Source of the DNA: an uncultured Christensenella sp.
Lineage (GTDB): Bacteria > Bacillota > Clostridia > Christensenellales > Pumilibacteraceae
Reading direction: 5' to 3'
Length of the DNA: 64,000 nt
Assembly: GCA_910579205.1 (NCBI GenBank)
Contig: CAJTTD010000009.1
Location: forward strand, 1-64,000
Shown here: piece after piece, positions 25,658 through 34,116 of the stretch
Numbering within the stretch: the stretch's first letter is position 1
Layout: each line of letters begins with the position of its first letter
The notes under the pieces: model-generated
What the model saw: only the letters and a program-made list of their open reading frames with translations
Told to the model about the DNA's origin: nothing
Database searches by the model: none
Program-made: the position numbers and the translations under genes

Positions 25658-27430
25658 TTACGCGAGCTTTTCAAACTCGTCAAGCGCGTCGTTAAAGAAC
25701 GCGAACGCGTCGTCGTAAGGCTTGACCGTCGCAAGATCGACCTTGGCGTCGCAAAGAATCTTGTACGGCGACTTGTGTCCGCCCGCTTTTAAGAACTTGT
25801 CTTTGTAAACGTCTACATACCCTTTTTCGGTCAGTATGTTGCGAGCAACGCTCGTCGCCGCCGTCATGCCCGTCGAATACTTATACACGTAGAACGCATT
25901 GTAGAAATGCGGTATGCGCGACCATTCGTACGCGATACGGCTGTCCGACACAACGTCGTCGCCGTAATATTTTTTATTGAGGTCGAGATAAAGTCCGCAA
26001 AGGCTATCCACCGTGAGCGGCTTTCCCTCGAGATCCATCTTGTGCGCGTTGTACTCGAACTCCGCGAACATCGCTTGTCTGAACAGCGTCGTGCGGAAAC
26101 GGTTGAGTCTGAGACTGAGAAGATATTTTTTTATCTTGTCGTCCTTGACGTTTTTCATGAGATAGTCGTCGAGCAGAGTCTCGTTGCAAATGGACGCGAC
26201 TTCGGCTACGAATATCTGATAGTCCCATTTGGCATAGGGCTGCGACTTCTGCGAATAGTACGAGTGCATGCAGTGTCCCAGCTCGTGCGCGAGCGTGAAA
26301 ATATCTTCGGTCGTGGGCGCATAATTCAACAGCACGTAAGGGTGCGCCGAATACGACGACCAACTGTACGCGCCGCCGCGCTTGCCTTCGTTGGGCATTA
26401 CGTCTATCCAGCCGTTTTTCATAGCCGTGTCGAGCAAGCCGACATACTCTTCGCCCATGGGCGAAAGCGCCGTTTTTACCAATTCGCACGCTTCTTCGTA
26501 CGGCAGCTTCATTTCCGCGTTGTCTACTATGGGCGTGTACAGATCGTACATATGCTGTTCGTCAACGCCGAGCAGTTTTTTACGCAACTTTATATAGCGG
26601 TGCAGCGGCGCGAGATTTTTGTTTACCGCGTCGATCAGATTGGTGTAAACCGCCGTGGGAACGTCGTCGCCGAACAGCGATTTTTCCAAGCAATCGTTAA
26701 ATCCGCGCGCTTTCGCGTAGAAATTGTCCGCTTTGACGTTGCCTGCATAATTAGCAGTGAACGTATTTATATGCGCGATATATCCGTCGTACAGATTTTC
26801 AAACGCGCTCTTGCGCACTTCGCGGTCGCCGTCCGCCAAAAGCTCGCCGTAAGATTCGTTGGTAAGCTCCACCTTTTTGCCGTCCTTGACTACGGGCTCG
26901 AATTTCATATCCGCGTCGTACAGCATGTGCGCGACATTGCTCGTAACGCCGAGAGCTTCCGAACCCATTGCAAGCAGCCGCTCCTCGCGGTCGGACAGTA
27001 TGTGCGCCTTGTTGCGCTCTATCTCTTTGAGCATAAAATCGTACTCGCCGAATGCGGGGTCGGATATATACGCCGCGAGCTTGCCGTCTCCGAGCGAGCC
27101 GAGTTCGCTGTTAAGAAACGATGTGGCAGTCGAAAATCTTGCCGCCAACGCGTCGGTGCGGTTGGATGCGCCTACAGCCGCGCTGTCCGAAAAATCCTCG
27201 TGCATATGCATATGCGAGTAAACGTATATAAGCTCGAATTTTTCGGAGACCGCGCAAAAGAGCTTTAAGCATTCGAGCGCGGACGATCTTTCGCCCAGCT
27301 TGCCTTTGTACGCTTCGAGCGTAGGGAGTTTGGCTTCCACTTCGGCGAACAGTTTTTCAAACTCTTTTTCGCTCGCCACCATATCTTTCAAGTTCCACTT
27401 GTACTTATCGGCTATTTCGTTCCTTTTCAT
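25658..27430 (-). CDS. pepF: Oligoendopeptidase F (M3 family zinc peptidase)
   Basis: A 590-aa cytosolic metallopeptidase that trims oligopeptides. The zinc site is LAHELGHCMHSYYS (about 378-391; HExxH), and the third ligand region is FVAEVASICNETLL (about 407-420). It opens with the family's KYKWNLKDMVASEKEFEKLF. Length is usual for PepF. The stop lies one base before the lipoprotein start. The full-length, intact active site suggests a functional enzyme. Confidence 0.93.
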   Translation of the reverse strand: MKRNEIADKYKWNLKDMVASEKEFEKLFAEVEAKLPTLEAYKGKLGERSSALECLKLFCAVSEKFELIYVYSHMHMHEDFSDSAAVGASNRTDALAARFSTATSFLNSELGSLGDGKLAAYISDPAFGEYDFMLKEIERNKAHILSDREERLLAMGSEALGVTSNVAHMLYDADMKFEPVVKDGKKVELTNESYGELLADGDREVRKSAFENLYDGYIAHINTFTANYAGNVKADNFYAKARGFNDCLEKSLFGDDVPTAVYTNLIDAVNKNLAPLHRYIKLRKKLLGVDEQHMYDLYTPIVDNAEMKLPYEEACELVKTALSPMGEEYVGLLDTAMKNGWIDVMPNEGKRGGAYSWSSYSAHPYVLLNYAPTTEDIFTLAHELGHCMHSYYSQKSQPYAKWDYQIFVAEVASICNETLLDDYLMKNVKDDKIKKYLLSLRLNRFRTTLFRQAMFAEFEYNAHKMDLEGKPLTVDSLCGLYLDLNKKYYGDDVVSDSRIAYEWSRIPHFYNAFYVYKYSTGMTAATSVARNILTEKGYVDVYKDKFLKAGGHKSPYKILCDAKVDLATVKPYDDAFAFFNDALDEFEKLA

Positions 27431-27490
27431 AATGACCTCCGTGTCATGAATTTTACATTATTTACATCGGACGGCTGCGCTTTGCTTCCG

Positions 27491-28846
27491 TCAGTTTTTG
27501 TTGGCGTGAATGGGCGGGGGAATAATGCCGCCGCGACCTATAAACATATCGGGATTCTCGCCGCTTACCGCCATGATGGGCGCGGTGCCGAACAGTCCGC
27601 CGAAACACACTTCGTCGCCCACCGTCTTGCCGTAAACGGGTATGACGCGCACCGCCGTTGTTTTGTTGTTTATCATGCCTATCGCGCACTCGTCGGCTAT
27701 CATCGCCGAGATAACGCTCGCCGACGTGTCGCCCGGTATGGCTATCATGTCAAGCCCTACGGAACACACCGCCGTCATCGCCTCCAGCTTTTCTATGCCG
27801 AGCGCGCCGCTCCGCGCGGCTTCTATCATGCCCGCGTCTTCCGATACGGGTATGAACGCGCCCGACAGACCGCCCACCTTTCTCGCCGCCATAACGCCGC
27901 CCTTTTTTACAGCGTCGTTCAATAGCGCGAGGCAAGCCGTCGTACCGCACGAGCCGACCTTAGACAAACCGATGCTTTCGAGTATGCGCGCCACCGAATC
28001 GCCTACGGCGGGCGTGGGCGCGAGCGACAGATCGATGATGCCCGCAGTAAGCCCCAGCTCTTCCGCCGCTTTCGTTCCTATGAGTTGACCCAGTCGCGTT
28101 ATCTTAAACGCCGTGCGCTTTATGAGCTCGCATATGTCGGTGATATCGTAATCGGGGTGTTTGTTTATTTCGTACTCGACAACGCCCGGTCCGGACACGC
28201 CGACGTTTATTGTGCATTCGCCCTCCGCAAGACCGGTAAACGCGCCCGCCATAAACGGGTTGTCGTCCACTGCATTGCAAAACACGACGAGCTTACCGCA
28301 GCCGAACGAATTGTTATCGCGCGTGCGGTATGCGAGATCTTTTATTATATTGCCCAGCTTGCCTATGGCGTCGAGATTGATCCCCGCTTTGCTCGACGCG
28401 ACGTTTACCGACGCGCACACAATGTCGGTCTCCGTCAACGCTTGCGGGATAGTATCCAAAAATCTGTTTTCGGCAGCCGTCGCGCCCTTTTGCACGAGCG
28501 CGGAATATCCGCCTATAAAGTCTACGCCGAGGGCTTTACCCGCGCGGTCGAGCGTTTTTGCAAGCTCTATATACGCGCCGCTCGCCGCGCCTATAAGCGA
28601 TATAGGCGTTACCGCAATGCGCTTGTTTACAATGCTCACGCCGTACCGCGCCGCAAGGCTGTCGCACACGGGCACAAGTCTTGCGCACACGCGCGTTATC
28701 TTGTCGTACACCTTGTCGCAGCATTTTTTCGCGCTCGAATCGATACAGTCCAAAAGCGACAGCGACGCCGTTACGGTGCGCACGTCCAAATGTCTGTTGT
28801 CGAGCATGTCGATGGTTTCCAATATTTCGCTTTCAGTAAACATCAT
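27491..28846 (-). CDS. UPF0210 (PFL/DUF711-family) protein
   Basis: A 451-aa protein of the UPF0210 family. The conserved blocks LDIRTVT-like LDVRTVTASLSLLDC (about 19-33), RIAVTPISLIGAASG (about 76-90) and GGLSGAFIPVSEDAGM (about 322-337) are present. The biochemical activity is not established, though the fold is related to glycyl-radical-type barrels. It almost always neighbours the small ACT protein found 39 nt upstream here, and the two are probably co-transcribed. Confidence 0.88.
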   Translation of the reverse strand: MMFTESEILETIDMLDNRHLDVRTVTASLSLLDCIDSSAKKCCDKVYDKITRVCARLVPVCDSLAARYGVSIVNKRIAVTPISLIGAASGAYIELAKTLDRAGKALGVDFIGGYSALVQKGATAAENRFLDTIPQALTETDIVCASVNVASSKAGINLDAIGKLGNIIKDLAYRTRDNNSFGCGKLVVFCNAVDDNPFMAGAFTGLAEGECTINVGVSGPGVVEYEINKHPDYDITDICELIKRTAFKITRLGQLIGTKAAEELGLTAGIIDLSLAPTPAVGDSVARILESIGLSKVGSCGTTACLALLNDAVKKGGVMAARKVGGLSGAFIPVSEDAGMIEAARSGALGIEKLEAMTAVCSVGLDMIAIPGDTSASVISAMIADECAIGMINNKTTAVRVIPVYGKTVGDEVCFGGLFGTAPIMAVSGENPDMFIGRGGIIPPPIHANKN

Positions 28847-28885
28847 ATCATCCCCGCGGCGCGTTTTGCCGCGTATCGCGCATTG

Positions 28886-29155
28886 CTATACGCGCTGCAT
28901 TGCGTTAAACAGATCCTCGTGCTGAACGTGTACCGTAACGCCCAATTTATCGACGGCGGCTTGGAGCTGCCCGCCTATCTTGTCGAAAGCCACGGATGAC
29001 GCGCTTGCGTCCACGAGCATTATCATTACGAAATTGCTCTGCATTATCGTTTGCGAGATATCCTCGATGTTGATATTCCATTCCGCAAGCTTGGCAGATA
29101 CCGCGGCGATTATACCCGTTCTGTCTTTGCCTATTACCGAAACAACTGCTTTCAT
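28886..29155 (-). CDS. ACT-domain protein (UPF0237 type)
   Basis: An 89-aa protein consisting of a single ACT domain (VVSVIGKDRTGIIAAVSAKL, 3-22, then NINIEDISQTIM). Such stand-alone ACT proteins are predicted amino-acid-binding regulators, likely partners of the UPF0210 protein encoded next. ATG at 29155 follows GGGAA and is preferred over an upstream start that would extend into the promoter. Confidence 0.9.
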   Translation of the reverse strand: MKAVVSVIGKDRTGIIAAVSAKLAEWNINIEDISQTIMQSNFVMIMLVDASASSVAFDKIGGQLQAAVDKLGVTVHVQHEDLFNAMQRV

Positions 29156-29204
29156 AATAAATTCCCTTTTCGACCCGTTTTGCGCGCGATCTTTGTACGT
29201 ATAT

Positions 29205-29233
29205 ACTTTATCACAATTCGCCCGTTTTTGCAA
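29205..29233 (-). promoter_or_regulatory. Promoter of the ACT-UPF0210 operon
   Basis: On the minus strand TTGCAA (29233-29228) and TAAAGT (29210-29205) are separated by 17 bp, about 50 bp before the ACT gene start. Confidence 0.6.
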
Positions 29234-29347
29234 GTGTTTAAGATTGCGCGACAAAATTTCGGCGCGCTCCACCGAACCGCCTACCGCATACATGAATAAA
29301 AATGCTTAAGTGCGGCAAAATAGATAAAATCCTCAAAAGGAGCTGCT

Positions 29348-29677
29348 ATGAGCATAAAAGAAAAATTCAAGTCGATGTGGAACAAGGTCTGCAAGCGCAG
29401 CGGCGACGACAAAAAGGAAAAAGGAAGCTGCGGCAAAGACTGCGACTGCGGTTGCACCGTCAACAAAAATCCGAGCGACGCCGAGATCTCCGCGGAAGAA
29501 GTAGTGCGCGAAGAGATATTCCCCGCGGGCAAGCGCAAGACGCGCGCCTCTGCCACGCCCGATCCCGTTGTGCGTAAAACGACTTCGTGCGCGGCGAAAA
29601 AGCGGTCTCGCCCCACCAACTCCAACTACCGCATGATCGACCCCGACGACAATTCTTGCGATACGAGCAAGAGCTGA
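29348..29677 (+). CDS. Small Cys/Lys-rich hypothetical protein
   Basis: A 109-aa soluble protein with a basic N-terminus, a Cys cluster GSCGKDCDCGC (about 26-36), and a basic, Pro/Ser-rich C-terminus. AAAAGGAG precedes the ATG by 6 nt. The Cys spacing could hold a metal. No family was recognised. It stands alone on the plus strand between the ACT operon and the repeat element. Confidence 0.65.
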   Translation: MSIKEKFKSMWNKVCKRSGDDKKEKGSCGKDCDCGCTVNKNPSDAEISAEEVVREEIFPAGKRKTRASATPDPVVRKTTSCAAKKRSRPTNSNYRMIDPDDNSCDTSKS

Positions 29678-29702
29678 CCGTCGCATACGTATGACATGGA
29701 TC

Positions 29703-30027
29703 AAAAACGCTTTCGCCGTGCTTAGCCATTCGGTGCTCGAACTTCCGCAAGGTTTTAGCGGCAAATGCGGTGTGATACTGCGTCAAACCGCACTTGCGGT
29801 ACTACAGAGAGTACAGCTTCGTGCGCTTTTCCTTGTCTGACACCGTGTTTGCTCGCTAAAACTCTCCGACCTAAGCCGCATAGAACGAGCATAGTTCGAC
29901 GCTTACGGAGTGCCGTCGTACCCCCTGTGGTACGTCAAGCGACGCAAGGGGCGAAATATGCCGTAAATATGCGGCTTAGGCTTACGGGTTCGCGCCCCGA
30001 ATGGCTAAACGCCCGAAAGCGTTTTTT
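29703..30027. repeat. MITE-like dispersed repeat, copy A
   Basis: About 325 bp bounded by imperfect inverted repeats of about 30 bp: AAAAACGCTTTCG...TTAGCCATTCGG on the left and CCGAATGGCTAA...CGAAAGCGTTTTTT on the right. An inner perfect 12-bp pair CCTAAGCCGCAT (29870-29881)/ATGCGGCTTAGG (29969-29980) encloses about 87 bp. A closely similar copy lies in opposite orientation at 60033-60290. There is no convincing protein-coding frame. The nested symmetry and two copies suggest a non-autonomous mobile or structured repeat. Confidence 0.75.
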
Positions 30028-30212
30028 GCTTGCACTATCGCTTTTCCAAATCGTTATGTCATTCAATGCTCATTGCCTTACTGTCCGCTACGTAAACAAT
30101 AATATCCGAATTTTAGATATGGAAACTACAACTACAGCAAAATCACTGCGTTTCAAGCTTTATTGCTTCGCTCCCTTTCGATAATTACGTTCTAACTTTT
30201 TTCTATTTTGCT
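30028..30212. other. Intergenic spacer without visible gene
   Basis: AT-richer sequence between repeat copy A and the inverted-repeat/terminator block downstream of rplQ. Nothing recognisable. Confidence 0.5.
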
Positions 30213-30257
30213 ATTCGCTTAAAGTTTTCTTGCTACTTCTTTTTCAAAAGAAGTAGG
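30213..30257 (-). repeat. 45-bp repeat with internal hairpin, inverted copy of 35487-35532
   Basis: Matches the reverse complement of 35487-35532 with about one substitution and one single-base gap. It includes the palindromic arm TACTTCTTTTTCAAAAGAAG and the TTAAAGTTTTCTTGC segment that begins each unit of the tandem repeat between secY and adk. It lies just after the ribosomal operon terminator. Confidence 0.8.
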
Positions 30258-30287
30258 AAAACCGCACGACGAACGCCGTGCGGTTTT
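30258..30287 (-). terminator. Terminator of the ribosomal protein cluster
   Basis: CCGCACG (30262-30268) pairs with CGTGCGG (30277-30283), with A/T runs on both sides, so it can terminate in both directions. It lies 30 nt after the rplQ stop. Confidence 0.85.
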
Positions 30288-30316
30288 AGATCATACGATA
30301 TTTGATTGATCGGTCA

Positions 30317-30829
30317 TTACACCAACTCGATCAACGCTTCTTCCGCGCCGTCGCCGCGACGTGCGCCGAGCTTGAGCACGCGGGTGTATCCGCCGCCCGT
30401 GGTGTTGAGTTCGGCATTGCGCTGCGAATAGCGGATAGCGTACACGTTGAATATTTTCTCTATCAACGGATGACGGATATCCTGAGTGCGCTCGCGGAAC
30501 GCGACCGCCGTTTCGTCCGCTTTGCGGGTTTCGGGCGGATCGTAGACTTGAGCCATTATCTTGCGGCGCGCGGCAAGGCGCTTTTCGCCGTCGAGGATGA
30601 CTTCTATGTCGATAGGCTTGCCCTTTTTGTCAACGCCCGTTTTGATCTCTTTTTTAACGTCGAGAACGGTGTCAACGGCAAGCTGGATAATACCGTCGGC
30701 TATGCGCGACACTTCTTTGGCGCGCGCGTACGTAGTCGTTATTTTTCCATTCCACAACAACGCGGTTACCTGGTTGCGCAAGAGCGCTTTACGCTGATCG
30801 GTCGGAAGTGAAAGTTTTCTCTGTTCCAT
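30317..30829 (-). CDS. rplQ: 50S ribosomal protein L17
   Basis: A 170-aa protein, longer than the usual 115-130. The L17 core LSLPTDQRKALLRNQVTALL is at 5-24 and TRVLKLGARRGDGAEEALIELV is at the C-terminus. A lineage-typical insertion (about 60-115, rich in Lys and Arg) accounts for the extra length. Last gene of the cluster, 14 nt after rpoA. Confidence 0.95.
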   Translation of the reverse strand: MEQRKLSLPTDQRKALLRNQVTALLWNGKITTTYARAKEVSRIADGIIQLAVDTVLDVKKEIKTGVDKKGKPIDIEVILDGEKRLAARRKIMAQVYDPPETRKADETAVAFRERTQDIRHPLIEKIFNVYAIRYSQRNAELNTTGGGYTRVLKLGARRGDGAEEALIELV

Positions 30830-30843
30830 GTCTATACTCCTTA

Positions 30844-31797
30844 TTAGTCTTCCGCGGCTTTGAGGTCAAGCCCGAAAGTGCGAAGCTTGGCTATCACTTC
30901 GTCGAGCGATTTTCTGCCAAGGTTTCTCACCTTGAGCATATCCTCTTCGCTCTTTCTCGTGAGGTCGGCAACGGTATGGATACCGGCGCGTTTCAAGCAA
31001 TTATAGCTGCGAACGGAAAGATCCATTTCTTCGATGTTCATTTCGAGTACTTTGGCTTGTCTGTCTTCCGAACGCGACACCAAAATGTCCATGCCCGAGA
31101 TAGTATCGGACAGCGCGACAAACAGCTTTATATGATCTTCGAGCGCTTTGGCGGCAAGGCTGAGTACGTCCTTTGCCGACAGCGACCCGTCGGTCTTGAC
31201 ATTGAGCGTGAGTTTGTCGTAGTCCATGGACTGACCGACGCGCGTCGGCTCGACCGAATACGATGCAAACTTGACGGGGGTGAATATCGCGTCGATGGGA
31301 ATGTAGCCGATCGGACGGGACTTATCCTTGAGTTCGTCCGCTACTACGTATCCTCTGCCCTTGCCGACGTAAAGCGTCATGTCGAGCTTTGCGCCTTCGT
31401 CGAGCGTGCAAAGATACATATCGGGGTTAAGGATGTCTATTTCGGGATCTACGTCAATGTCTGCCGCAGTTACCACGCCCGGCGTGCTGCGCTGCAAGTG
31501 CAATTCCTTGACGAGATTTTTATCGGTATAGTTCGCTTTGAGATTGAGCGATTTGAGGTTAAGGATTATTTCCGTAACGTCTTCTTTAACGCCCCTGATC
31601 GTCGAGAACTCGTGATCTACGCCCTCGATCATTATCCCTATGACCGCCGCGCCGGGAAGGTTGCTGAGCAGCACGCGACGAAGCGCATTGCCGAGCGTGT
31701 GTCCGTATCCGCGTTCAAGCGGCTCTATGACAAACTTGCCCGTGCGGTAGCTGTCGCTCTCTTCCTTCGAGATCCTCGGCATTTCTATTTCCATCAT
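30844..31797 (-). CDS. rpoA: RNA polymerase alpha subunit
   Basis: A 317-aa subunit that assembles RNA polymerase and contacts promoter UP elements. The N-terminal domain has FVIEPLERGYGHTLGNALRR (about 22-41); the C-terminal domain carries LSVRSYNCLKRAGIHTVADL and LRKVRNLGRKSLDEV-like helices (about 245-305). GGAGG lies 9 nt before the ATG. Position between rpsD and rplQ is standard. Confidence 0.97.
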   Translation of the reverse strand: MMEIEMPRISKEESDSYRTGKFVIEPLERGYGHTLGNALRRVLLSNLPGAAVIGIMIEGVDHEFSTIRGVKEDVTEIILNLKSLNLKANYTDKNLVKELHLQRSTPGVVTAADIDVDPEIDILNPDMYLCTLDEGAKLDMTLYVGKGRGYVVADELKDKSRPIGYIPIDAIFTPVKFASYSVEPTRVGQSMDYDKLTLNVKTDGSLSAKDVLSLAAKALEDHIKLFVALSDTISGMDILVSRSEDRQAKVLEMNIEEMDLSVRSYNCLKRAGIHTVADLTRKSEEDMLKVRNLGRKSLDEVIAKLRTFGLDLKAAED

Positions 31798-31814
31798 AGA
31801 ACGCTACCTCCTTA

Positions 31815-32435
31815 TTACTTGGAATACAACTCGACTATGAGCTGTTCGTTTATGCTGAGATCGATATCGTCGCGCTTGGGGTTGTCCACGATCTTGCCGA
31901 CAAAGTTTTCGGTGTCGAACGTAACCCACTTGGGCATGACTATCTTTGCGCCGCGAAGCTCTTTAAAGAGCGCGTTGTCGCGGCTGGTATCGCGAACAGT
32001 TATCTCGTCGCCGAGCTTGACCTGATACGACGGAATGTCTACGCGTTTGCCGTTCACGAGAATGTGGCCGTGATTGACTATCTGGCGCGCCATTTTTCTC
32101 GAAGCGCCGATGCCCATGCGGTACACTACGTTATCGAGCCGCTTTTCGAGCATAGCAAGCATGTTTTCGCCCGTTACGCCCTTTTGCGCTTCCGCTTTCT
32201 CGTAGTACATTCTGAACTGCTTTTCGAGAACGCCGTATGCGCGCTTGGCTTTTTGCTTTTCGCGAAGCTGGGTATTGTACTCGCTGCTCTTGCGGCGAAG
32301 CGAGCTGTGCGGTCCGGGAGGAACGGGACGGCGTTCCATCGCGCACTTTTTGGATACGCAACGCTCGCCCTTTAAAAACAACTTCTGTCCTTCTCTGCGG
32401 CACTGTCTGCAATCTGCACAAATATTTCTTGCCAT
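31815..32435 (-). CDS. rpsD: 30S ribosomal protein S4 (zinc-type)
   Basis: A 206-aa primary rRNA-binding protein of the small subunit. The N-terminus carries Cys residues in ICADCRQC and CVSKKC, marking the zinc-binding (C+) form. The S4 RNA-binding domain follows (RLDNVVYRMG, about 97-106; HGHILVNGKRVDIPS, about 120-134). Normal length and position between rpsK and rpoA. Confidence 0.97.
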   Translation of the reverse strand: MARNICADCRQCRREGQKLFLKGERCVSKKCAMERRPVPPGPHSSLRRKSSEYNTQLREKQKAKRAYGVLEKQFRMYYEKAEAQKGVTGENMLAMLEKRLDNVVYRMGIGASRKMARQIVNHGHILVNGKRVDIPSYQVKLGDEITVRDTSRDNALFKELRGAKIVMPKWVTFDTENFVGKIVDNPKRDDIDLSINEQLIVELYSK

Positions 32436-32446
32436 GATTATACTCC

Positions 32447-32836
32447 TTAAACTCTGCGACGCTTAGGCGGTCTGCAACCGTTGTGCGGTATGGGCGAAAC
32501 GTCGTTGATCTCGGTTACTTGCAAGCCGACTACTTCCATAGCGCGGATAGCCGATTCTCTGCCCGGACCGGGACCCTTGACAAAAACCTTGACCGAACGC
32601 AAGCCGTGTTCCATTGCGCGGCGCGCTGCTTCCTCGGCAGCCATTTGCGCGGCATACGGAGTGGATTTACGCGATCCGCGGAACTTAAGCTCGCCCGCCG
32701 AGCATGCGGCGATGGCGTTGCCTTGTTCGTCCGTAACCGTAACGATCGTATTGTTGAACGATGCATGGATATGGACGCAGCCCTTGTCGATATTTTTGGT
32801 GATCTTTTTCTTGGTCGCTGTTTTCTTGACTGCCAT
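32447..32836 (-). CDS. rpsK: 30S ribosomal protein S11
   Basis: A 129-aa protein of the mRNA exit platform. The core GCVHIHASFNNTIVTVTDEQ is at about 19-38 and the C-terminus is the conserved PIPHNGCRPPKRRRV. The N-terminus is Lys-rich. It follows rpsM after 3 nt. Confidence 0.97.
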   Translation of the reverse strand: MAVKKTATKKKITKNIDKGCVHIHASFNNTIVTVTDEQGNAIAACSAGELKFRGSRKSTPYAAQMAAEEAARRAMEHGLRSVKVFVKGPGPGRESAIRAMEVVGLQVTEINDVSPIPHNGCRPPKRRRV

Positions 32837-32839
32837 GGG

Positions 32840-33217
32840 TTATCTCTCCTTCTTCTTGCTACGCGAAACGGTGCGCTTGGGACCTTTTCTCGTACGCGCG
32901 TTCTGCTTGGTGTTTTGTCCGCGAACGGGAAGGTTTTTGCGGTGCCGAACGCCGCGATAGCAACCGATATCTCTGAGGCGCTTGATGTTAAGCTCCACTT
33001 CGCGGTGAAGATCGCCTTCCACCTTGATGTTTTTATCGATATAGGTACGAAGGGTGTTTTCTTGATCGTCGGTCAGATCTTTGACGCGAACATTCGGGTC
33101 GATGCCCGTAGCTTTCAGAATTTTGTTCGCCGTAGGACGTCCGATACCGTAGATATACGTAAGTCCGATCTCGATACGTTTTTCCTTGGGCAAATCTATA
33201 CCTGCAATTCTTGCCAC
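32840..33217 (-). CDS. rpsM: 30S ribosomal protein S13
   Basis: A 125-aa head protein that contacts the large subunit and P-site tRNA. It begins MARIAGIDLPKEKRIEIGLT and ends in the basic tail NARTRKGPKRTVSRSKKKER. GGAG lies upstream of the ATG. Confidence 0.97.
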   Translation of the reverse strand: MARIAGIDLPKEKRIEIGLTYIYGIGRPTANKILKATGIDPNVRVKDLTDDQENTLRTYIDKNIKVEGDLHREVELNIKRLRDIGCYRGVRHRKNLPVRGQNTKQNARTRKGPKRTVSRSKKKER

Positions 33218-33436
33218 TTTTATAACTCCTTAATGATTGAATGTTTTATTTATTCGCATTGTCGGCGTGCGTGTGGAATGTCGCGCATGCTTAAACGCGG
33301 TTGTTTTTGCGCTTTACTTAACCTTTGCCGTGCCGCAGCATATATATGCGATCTGCGCGCTTAAGACTGCTATGCCCATCCAAGCCGTAAGGCTGTCTTT
33401 TTGTATGCGGCATAACGCTGTCCGACCGCTATGCGA
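33218..33436 (-). other. 219-nt spacer between rpmJ and rpsM
   Basis: Longer than the other gaps of the cluster. It contains a small hairpin AGCCTTACGGCTTGG-like segment near 33390 and a 31-codon frame without ribosome binding site. No gene is called. Confidence 0.4.
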
Positions 33437-33553
33437 TCAGCCTTGACGCTGTTTGTGGCTGGGGTTCTTGCTGCAAATCACCATTACTTTGCCGTGCCGG
33501 CGGATAACCTTGCACTTGTCGCACATGGGTTTTACGGAAGATCTTACTTTCAT
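33437..33553 (-). CDS. rpmJ: 50S ribosomal protein L36 (zinc-type)
   Basis: A 38-aa protein: MKVRSSVKPMCDKCKVIRRH opening, then VMVICSKNPSHKQRQG. Cys11, Cys14, Cys27 and His33 form the zinc site, so this is the C+ form. AAGGAG is upstream. It lies at its usual place between infA and rpsM. Confidence 0.95.
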   Translation of the reverse strand: MKVRSSVKPMCDKCKVIRRHGKVMVICSKNPSHKQRQG

Positions 33554-33647
33554 GATTTCGCTCCTTAAAAAAGGTTTTTATGTTCGCCGCGCATATGCTC
33601 GGCTGTTTCCCCGCCGTCGAGCGGCGATAGATGCTGTGTATGCCCGA

Positions 33648-33869
33648 TCACGATTTCGAGCGGAATGTTATTATGCCTTTGGTTATATCGTACGGCGAGA
33701 TCGCCACTTTGACGCGGTCGCCTAATAAAACCTTTATATAGTTGACTCGCATCTTGCCCGCTATCGTGCACATTACCGTCGCACCGTTGTCGAGCTTGAC
33801 CTTGAACTTGGTCCCGGGGAGACATTCTTCTACAATGCCTTCCGTTTCGATATTATCACTTCTCGGCAT
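33648..33869 (-). CDS. infA: Translation initiation factor IF-1
   Basis: A 73-aa OB-fold protein that occupies the A site during initiation. The usual signature is present: EGIVEECLPGTKFKVKLDNG (10-29) and YIKVLLGDRVKVAISPYD. Its start lies 14 nt inside the KOW-protein gene in another frame, so the two are translationally coupled. Confidence 0.95.
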   Translation of the reverse strand: MPRSDNIETEGIVEECLPGTKFKVKLDNGATVMCTIAGKMRVNYIKVLLGDRVKVAISPYDITKGIITFRSKS

Positions 33870-34110
33870 ACAACCTCCTGTCCGAAATGAATTGTTTTAT
33901 GCGCTTTTTCAGCGCTGCGTTTGTCGGGTCGCTTACGCCGCTTTTTTCGGCTGCCCGTAAATGCTTGATCCGTTTTAGTTTGGGTGCTTCTACCCGACGT
34001 TTGTCGCCGTCGGCTATAAGCACAAACTCGTCCGAGACTGTTGCGATCACCACAAACGGCTTGCCTTTGTCGTGTCCCGCTCGGCTTATAACTATGTCGC
34101 CAGCTTCCAT
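33856..34110 (-). CDS. KOW-domain RNA-binding protein (L14e/L27e-like)
   Basis: An 84-aa protein with a KOW-type start (MEAGDIVISRAGHDKGKPFV, 1-20) and a basic C-terminus. This gene sits between map and infA in many Clostridia and Bacilli and is annotated as an L14E/L6E/L27E-like RNA-binding protein of uncertain role. ATG at 34110 follows AGGTGAG; the GTG six nucleotides before is less likely. It overlaps infA by 14 nt. Confidence 0.88.
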   Translation of the reverse strand: MEAGDIVISRAGHDKGKPFVVIATVSDEFVLIADGDKRRVEAPKLKRIKHLRAAEKSGVSDPTNAALKKRIKQFISDRRLYAEK

Positions 34111-34116
34111 ACTCAC

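Noticed and set aside
25907..27268. A long open frame on the plus strand across the pepF gene.
   Set aside because: It is antisense to a full-length, motif-complete oligoendopeptidase F, has a composition unlike a real protein (very high Arg, Val, His) and no ribosome binding site. The same applies to long plus-strand frames over rpoA (30808-32025) and the kinase (57907-58941).
33310..33405. A 31-codon frame (MPHTKRQPYGL...) in the rpmJ-rpsM spacer.
   Set aside because: No ribosome binding site, and no gene is known at this place in the cluster.
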